Positions 58,474 to 64,000 of a stretch of 64,000 bases of DNA are shown in pieces. Under the pieces are notes generated by a model. It had not been told where the DNA came from. It did no database searches and saw only the letters and a list, made by a program, of their open reading frames with translations. Origin of the DNA: Gallionellaceae bacterium (lineage in GTDB: Bacteria > Pseudomonadota > Gammaproteobacteria > Burkholderiales > Thiobacillaceae); assembly GCA_028714875.1 (NCBI GenBank), contig JAQTLN010000013.1:52380-116379 (forward strand). The letters are read 5' to 3'. Each line of letters begins with the position of its first letter. Within the stretch, counting starts at the first letter, position 1. Position numbers and translations under genes: made by a program.

Positions 58474-58577
58474 CCCCTCCCCCTCCGGGGGAGGGGCCGG
58501 GGGAGAGGGAGCGAAGCTGGCCTGATCGACGCGGGTTCCCTCACCCCGGCCCTCTCCCGGAGGGAGAGGGAGCAAAC
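58474..58577. repeat. Dispersed CT/GA-rich palindromic repeat (near copy of 6905-7016)
   Basis: tcccctccccctccgggggaggggccgggggagagggag ... ccctcaccccggccctctcccggagggagagggagcaaaccag. Confidence 0.75.
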
Positions 58578-58580
58578 CAG

Positions 58581-60377
58581 ATGGCTCGCGACCACGCCCG
58601 TTCCGATTCCATGACCCCGCACACCACCACTGGCCAGTGGCGGGCGGCGTGGTCGTTGGCGCCTTATGTCTGGCGCTACAAAGGGCGGGTGCTGGCGGCG
58701 TTCGCGTTGTTGTTGTGCGCCAAACTGGCGAATGTCTCGGTGCCCCTGGTGTTGAAGGAAATCGTCGACCGCGTCGGCCATATCGACGCATCGACTCTGG
58801 CCCTGCCGATACTTTTCGTCGTCCTCTACGGCCTCCTGCGCTTCGGCAACACCGCCTTTACCGAACTGCGTGACGCGTTGTTCGCGCGCGTTCTGCAACG
58901 CGCCATGCGCGGCGCCATTCACGACGTCTTCAAACATCTGCACGCGCAATCCCTGCGCTTTCACCTGGAGCGCCACACCGGTGGCCTGGCGGTGGACATC
59001 GAGCGCGGCGCCCGCTCAATCCGTTTTCTGATCAACTTCACCCTGTTCAACATCGGCCCCACGCTGCTGGAAATCCTCATGGTGGCCGGCATCCTGTTCT
59101 TCAAATACGACCCCTGGTTTGGCGCCATTACCCTGGTGACGCTGGCGGTCTACCTCGCCTTCACCATCAGCATCACCAATTGGCGCCTGCAATACCGTCG
59201 CGCCATGAACGAGAGCGACTCCCGCGCCAACGCGCGCGCGGTGGACAGCTTGCTCAACTACGAGACGGTGAAGTATTTCAACAACGAACAATACGAGTCA
59301 GACCGCCTCAAGGCCGATCTCCGGCGCGCCGAGGACGCCACGGTACAGAGTGAGATTTCTCTTGCCTGGCTCAACGCCGGACAGGCATTCATCATCGCCG
59401 TGGGGGTCACCGCCATGATGGGTCTGGCCACCAAAGGCGTGGCGGAAAAGAGCATGACCATCGGCGATCTGGTGCTGGTCAATGCCTATTTGATCCAGTT
59501 GTTCATCCCACTCAACTTTCTCGGCACCATCTACCGGGAAATTCGTAACGCACTCACCGACATGGAAAAACTGTTCGGTCTGTTGCACCGGCCGCCGGAA
59601 ATCGTCGATGCGCCGGACGCGCCGGAGCTGCGGGTGATCAAGGGTGAAGTGTGTTTCGAGCGGGTCGGTTTTGCCTACGATCCCCGACGGCCGATTCTGG
59701 ACGAGGTCAGCTTCAGCATCCCCGCCGGCCGCAAGTTGGCGGTGGTGGGAGCGAGCGGGGCGGGGAAGTCGACGCTCTCGCGCCTGTTGTTCCGCTTCTT
59801 TGATGTCGGCGCCGGGCGCATCCTGATCGACGGCCAGGACATCCGCCAGATCACCCAGGCCAGCCTGAGAAAGCAGATCGGCATGGTTCCCCAGGACACC
59901 GTGCTGTTCAACGACAGCCTCTACCACAACATCGCCTATGGCCGCCCGGATGCCGCTCGCGCCGAAGTGCTGGAAGCCGCGCGCGCGGCAAGTCTGGATA
60001 GGTTCATTGCCAGTCTGCCGGATGGCTACGACACGGTTGTCGGTGAACGTGGACTGAAGCTTTCGGGTGGGGAGAAACAACGCGTGGCCATCGCCCGCGC
60101 GATTCTCAAGAACCCGCCCATCCTGGTGTTCGACGAAGCCACGTCGTCGCTGGATACGGCCACGGAACAGGCCATCGGCCAGGAACTCGCGCGCATTTCG
60201 GAGAACCGCACCACGCTGGTGATCGCCCACCGCCTTTCGACCGTGGTGGATGCCGATGAGATTCTGGTGCTGGAAGGTGGCCGCATCGTCGAGCGTGGCA
60301 GCCATGCCGCGCTGCTGGCGGCGGAGGGGCGCTATGCCGCCATGTGGCGGTTACAACTCAGGGAAGAAGACACTTAG
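58581..60377 (+). CDS. ATM1/HMT-like ABC exporter (fused permease-ATPase)
   Basis: LRFHLERHTGGLAVDIERGARSI; GASGAGKSTLSRLLFRFFD Walker A; LSGGEKQRVAIARAIL. Confidence 0.92.
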   Translation: MARDHARSDSMTPHTTTGQWRAAWSLAPYVWRYKGRVLAAFALLLCAKLANVSVPLVLKEIVDRVGHIDASTLALPILFVVLYGLLRFGNTAFTELRDALFARVLQRAMRGAIHDVFKHLHAQSLRFHLERHTGGLAVDIERGARSIRFLINFTLFNIGPTLLEILMVAGILFFKYDPWFGAITLVTLAVYLAFTISITNWRLQYRRAMNESDSRANARAVDSLLNYETVKYFNNEQYESDRLKADLRRAEDATVQSEISLAWLNAGQAFIIAVGVTAMMGLATKGVAEKSMTIGDLVLVNAYLIQLFIPLNFLGTIYREIRNALTDMEKLFGLLHRPPEIVDAPDAPELRVIKGEVCFERVGFAYDPRRPILDEVSFSIPAGRKLAVVGASGAGKSTLSRLLFRFFDVGAGRILIDGQDIRQITQASLRKQIGMVPQDTVLFNDSLYHNIAYGRPDAARAEVLEAARAASLDRFIASLPDGYDTVVGERGLKLSGGEKQRVAIARAILKNPPILVFDEATSSLDTATEQAIGQELARISENRTTLVIAHRLSTVVDADEILVLEGGRIVERGSHAALLAAEGRYAAMWRLQLREEDT

Positions 60378-60381
60378 CCCG

Positions 60382-60651
60382 TCAGCGACGACGGAACTGG
60401 CTTGCCGGTTTCGGGCCGGTAGCGGCGCGATCGTCACGATGGCGGAAGCTGATGCGCGCCTTGGTCAGATCGTAGGGGGAGAGTTCGAGCGTGACGCGAT
60501 CACCCGCCAGGATGCGGATGTGGTGCTTCTTCATCTTGCCGGAGGCGTAGGCGGCAACTTCCATGCCGTTATCCAGCGTCACCTTGAAGCGGGTGTCAGG
60601 CAACACCTCTTTAACGACGCCTTCCATTTCGATCAGTTCTTCTTTGGCCAT
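60382..60651 (-). CDS. infA: Translation initiation factor IF-1
   Basis: [67 protein letters not shown]; extended basic C-terminus. Confidence 0.94.
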   Translation of the reverse strand: MAKEELIEMEGVVKEVLPDTRFKVTLDNGMEVAAYASGKMKKHHIRILAGDRVTLELSPYDLTKARISFRHRDDRAATGPKPASQFRRR

Positions 60652-60975
60652 GCGTAATCTCCTGCACCTTGCCAGTAAGGCAAGGGAGTGTTGAAAAGGG
60701 CTTGGAGACTAACACGCCGGGCAGTCCGCGCCCCCCGATATTTTCCGTCACGGCCCGCGTGCAAAGCGGTTTGTTGCGCGGGCCGGCAACCTTGTTGGCC
60801 AGGGTTTTCTAATTTTGGCGGGATAGGCATTGGCGGACACAAGCTGCCCCCAGTCGACAGCTGAGAAAAATGACAGGTTTGTAATCTTCGCGTCAGCTTC
60901 GTGTTGGTGTGTGTTGGTCACTATGCGGGGCATCGGCGCACGGCCATGAGGCCGCGCCAGCCACGGAGGAGCGCA

Positions 60976-62388
60976 ATGACCACACACCCACTCAAACTCC
61001 CGGTCCTGTTGCTGGGCGTCACCGTTCTCGGGGGGTGCGCCTCCTTCAGCCCGGACGGCGGCCTCGGAAAAGTGGCGGACATCACCCGCGAGCGTATGGC
61101 GATCGCGCCGGAGCCCACCCGCACGGAACAGGATTCCGCCCGCGTCGCGGACGAGGTGAAACGCCTGCTGGCGGAACCCTTGAACGCCGACAGCGCGGTC
61201 AAGATTGCCATCCTCAACAATCGCGGCCTGCAAGCCAGCATGGCGGGCTTGGGCATCGCCGAGGCTGATCTGGTCCAGGCCGGCCGACTGCACAACCCCG
61301 GTTTCAGCTTTACCCGCCTGGCGGGCGGCGGCGATGTGGAGTTGGAGCGGAAGTTTCTGTTTGATCTGATGGGGCTGTTCACTCTCTCCACGCGCAGCGA
61401 GATCGAGCGGCGCCACTTCGAAGCGACCCAGCTTGCCGTGGCCGGCGAGACGCTGCGTCTGGCGCAAAGTACGCGCCAGGCCTATTTCGCGGCGGTGGCG
61501 GCGCGCCAAGCCACGAAATATCAGGAACAAGCCGGCAGTGCCGCCGAGGCCGCCGCCGATCTGGCGAAACGCATGGCGGACGTGGGCAATTTCAGCAAGC
61601 TGCGGCAGCAACGCGAGCAGTTATTCCATGCCGAGATGGGCGCCGAAGTGGCGCGCGCCAGGCAGAACGAGGCCAACGCGCGCGAACGCCTGATCCGGCA
61701 ACTGGGGCTCTCCGGCGCACAGCGCAACTTCACCCTGCCCGAGCGTTTGCCCGACCTGCCCGCCAGCCCGATGCCCGAGCAGAACATCGTGCGGAAGGCC
61801 CTGGAAAGCCGTCTCGATCTGCGTATGGCCCGGCTGGAAATCGAGGGCCTGGCCAAGAGCCTGGGCCTGACCAAATCCACCCGTTTCGTCAACGTGCTGG
61901 ACGCCAGCTACCTGAACAAGAGCGCGACCGGTGGCCCGCACATGCGCGGCTACGAGATCGAACTGGTATTGCCCATCTTCGACTGGGGCGACGCGCGCAC
62001 CGCCAAGGCCGAAGGCCTCTACACCCAGGCCATGCACCAGGTGGCCGAAACCGCCGTGAACGCGGAATCGGAAGTGCATGACAGCTATGGCGCCTACCGC
62101 ACCGCCTTCGATCTGGCGCGGCGTTACCGCGACGAAATCGTGCCGCTCAGGAAGAGCATCTCCGAGGAAACCATGCTGCGCTACAACGGCATGCTGATCG
62201 GGGTCTGGGAGCTTCTGGCCGACGCGCGCCAGCAGGTAGCCAGCGTCAACGCCGCGATCCAGGCTCAGAAGGATTTCTGGGTCGCGGAAAGCAATCTGCA
62301 AATGAGCCTGAACGGCAACGGCGCCGGCGCCATGACTTTGTCCACCGCCGAATCCACCGCGTCCGGCGCCGCCGGCGGCGGCCACTAA
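60976..62388 (+). CDS. TolC-family outer membrane efflux lipoprotein
   Basis: Lipobox VLGGCAS; OEP-type helical repeats; upstream of the multicopper oxidase. Confidence 0.88.
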   Translation: MTTHPLKLPVLLLGVTVLGGCASFSPDGGLGKVADITRERMAIAPEPTRTEQDSARVADEVKRLLAEPLNADSAVKIAILNNRGLQASMAGLGIAEADLVQAGRLHNPGFSFTRLAGGGDVELERKFLFDLMGLFTLSTRSEIERRHFEATQLAVAGETLRLAQSTRQAYFAAVAARQATKYQEQAGSAAEAAADLAKRMADVGNFSKLRQQREQLFHAEMGAEVARARQNEANARERLIRQLGLSGAQRNFTLPERLPDLPASPMPEQNIVRKALESRLDLRMARLEIEGLAKSLGLTKSTRFVNVLDASYLNKSATGGPHMRGYEIELVLPIFDWGDARTAKAEGLYTQAMHQVAETAVNAESEVHDSYGAYRTAFDLARRYRDEIVPLRKSISEETMLRYNGMLIGVWELLADARQQVASVNAAIQAQKDFWVAESNLQMSLNGNGAGAMTLSTAESTASGAAGGGH

Positions 62389-62400
62389 AAGGAGAACCCC

Positions 62401-63768
62401 ATGGATCGTCGTCAATTTCTGCGCGGCACGGGAGCTGCCGTATTGGGTGCCGGACTGGTCAGCAAGGCCGGGGCCGCCAGCCTGCCCGAAGCTCCCATCT
62501 TCACCAACCCCGCCACCCAACCACCCCTGCATCCCAGCGAGGGGCGGCCCTATAACCCGGTGGTGACGCTCAACGGCTGGTCGCTGCCCTGGCGCATGAA
62601 GGACGGCGTCAAGGAATTCCATCTGATCGCCGAGCCGGTGGTGCGCGAGCTGGCGCCGGGCATGACCGCCAACCTGTGGGGCTACAACGGCTCCAGCCCC
62701 GGCCCCACCATCGAGTGCGTGGAAGGCGACCGGGTGCGCATCTTCGTCACCAACAAGCTGCCCGAGCGCACCGCCGTGCACTGGCATGGCATCGTCCTGC
62801 CCAATGGCATGGATGGCGTCAGCGGCTTGACCCAACCGGCGATCCAGCCGGGCAAGACCTTCGTCTACGAATTCGAGATGAAGCGCTCCGGCACCTTCAT
62901 GTACCACCCCCATGCCGACGAGATGGTGCAGATGGCCATGGGCATGATGGGCCTGCTCATCGTCCATCCCAAAGACCCGGAATTCATGCGTGTGGACCGC
63001 GATTTCGCGTTCCTGCTCAACGCCTTCGACATCGACCCGGGCAGCTACACGCCGAAGATCAACACCATGCTGGACTTCAATATGTGGTGCTGGAACAGCC
63101 GCGTGTTTCCGGGCATCGACCCGCTGGTCTGCCGCACCGGCGACCGGGTACGCATCCGCTCCGGCAACCTGACCATGACCAACCACCCGCTGCACCTGCA
63201 TGGCGTCAATTTCGAGGTGACCGGCACTGACGGCGGCTGGATACCGCCATCCGCGCGCTGGCCGGAAGTGACCACGGACGTCGCCATCGGCCAGATGCGC
63301 GCTTTCGAGTTCCTCGCCGACAACCCCGGCGACTGGGCCTTCCACTGCCACAAATCGCACCACACCATGAACGCCATGGGCCATGACGTGCCGACCATGA
63401 TCGGCGTCGATCAGCGCGAGATCAGCAAAAAGATCAGCAAGCTGCTGCCGGATTACATGGAAATGGGCTCCGCCGGCATGGCGGAAATGGGCGACATGGA
63501 AATGCCCCTGCCCGACAACACCCTGCCCATGATGACCGGCCAGGGGCCGTTCGGCGCGGTCGAGATGGGCGGCATGTTCTCCGTGGTGAAAGTGCATGAC
63601 GACGTGAAACCCGGCGACTACAGCGACCCGGGCTGGTATCCGCACCCTCAGGGCACGCAAGCCTACGAGTGGACCGGCGAACCGTTGCCGAGCGAACGCC
63701 AGGCCGGCCCCGACGCCGACGCGCACACCATGAACGCGATGAAACCGTCCGGCCATCATCACCAATGA
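62401..63768 (+). CDS. Tat-exported multicopper oxidase (CopA/CueO-like)
   Basis: RRQFLRGTGAAVLGAG; Cu motifs HWHG, HPH, HPLHLHG, HCHKSHHTMNAM; Met-rich C-terminal segment. Confidence 0.94.
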   Translation: MDRRQFLRGTGAAVLGAGLVSKAGAASLPEAPIFTNPATQPPLHPSEGRPYNPVVTLNGWSLPWRMKDGVKEFHLIAEPVVRELAPGMTANLWGYNGSSPGPTIECVEGDRVRIFVTNKLPERTAVHWHGIVLPNGMDGVSGLTQPAIQPGKTFVYEFEMKRSGTFMYHPHADEMVQMAMGMMGLLIVHPKDPEFMRVDRDFAFLLNAFDIDPGSYTPKINTMLDFNMWCWNSRVFPGIDPLVCRTGDRVRIRSGNLTMTNHPLHLHGVNFEVTGTDGGWIPPSARWPEVTTDVAIGQMRAFEFLADNPGDWAFHCHKSHHTMNAMGHDVPTMIGVDQREISKKISKLLPDYMEMGSAGMAEMGDMEMPLPDNTLPMMTGQGPFGAVEMGGMFSVVKVHDDVKPGDYSDPGWYPHPQGTQAYEWTGEPLPSERQAGPDADAHTMNAMKPSGHHHQ

Positions 63769-63769
63769 A

Positions 63770-63822
63770 CTCGTTCCCACGCTACAGCGTGGGAACGCCG
63801 TCCAGACGCTCCAGCGTCATAC
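63770..63822. repeat. REP-like palindromes (third cluster)
   Basis: gttcccacgctacagcgtgggaac and gacgctccagcgtc, same family as around the RAYT gene. Confidence 0.85.
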
Positions 63823-63892
63823 GAAGGCCTCTTCGGGAGCAAGCAAGCTTAGGGTGGAAAGCAGGCGGGGCCGGAGCCCCGGGGTTCGACAG

Positions 63893-64000
63893 TTAATCCG
63901 ACAACTCCTTGATTTCGTTAAACACGAATTCAAAACGCTCCACTACAACAGGGTCAACTGCTGCGTGGCGACCGGTTTTTTTACCCTGAGGGCACTGAAC
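63893..64000 (-). CDS. Possible C-terminal end of a CDS entering from beyond the window
   Basis: Minus frame open from window end to TAA: VQCPQGKKTGRHAAVDPVVVERFEFVFNEIKELSD. Confidence 0.35.
   Translation of the reverse strand, partial: VQCPQGKKTGRHAAVDPVVVERFEFVFNEIKELSD

Noticed and set aside
61621-63780. 719-aa ORF antisense to the TolC-family/multicopper oxidase genes
   Set aside because: Shadow frame of two motif-supported genes.

Overview
High-GC proteobacterial chromosome segment, probably from a betaproteobacterial sulfur oxidiser/denitrifier (lineage inferred from gene content). Main blocks: (1) narK-narGHJI respiratory nitrate reductase operon ending in a DsrC/TusE-like gene; (2) housekeeping/envelope genes (lpxH, ppiB, L,D-transpeptidase, TPR protein, glnS, cysS) with a REP-associated tyrosine transposase (RAYT) in REP-like palindromes; (3) signalling genes (PAS-GGDEF-EAL protein, PAS histidine kinase plus ANTAR response regulator); (4) an MFS transporter, ssb and the flagellar run fliK/L/M/N/O/P/Q/R; (5) dapA, bamC, MBL hydrolase, DEAD-box helicase, modBC, ferredoxin-NADP reductase; (6) a complete oxidative-type dsr locus dsrABEFHCMKLJOPNR plus cysG; (7) an ATM1-like ABC exporter, infA, TolC-family lipoprotein and Tat multicopper oxidase. 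The most interesting region is a five-gene minus-strand cluster divergent from dsrA (41.1-43.9 kb). It encodes a small unknown protein, a Cas6/Cmx6-like RAMP protein with no CRISPR array or other cas genes in the window, a cysteine-free DsrC paralogue, a rhodanese-type sulfurtransferase and a conserved unknown protein. A perfect 40-bp palindrome (43990-44029) lies in the divergent intergenic region and would form a strong RNA hairpin in either leader. Another unusual feature is a three-copy 84-bp repeat between fliP and fliQ that forms an ORF overlapping both neighbours by 4 bp (ATGA/GTGA). All calls come from reading the sequence and supplied ORFs; no database search was run.
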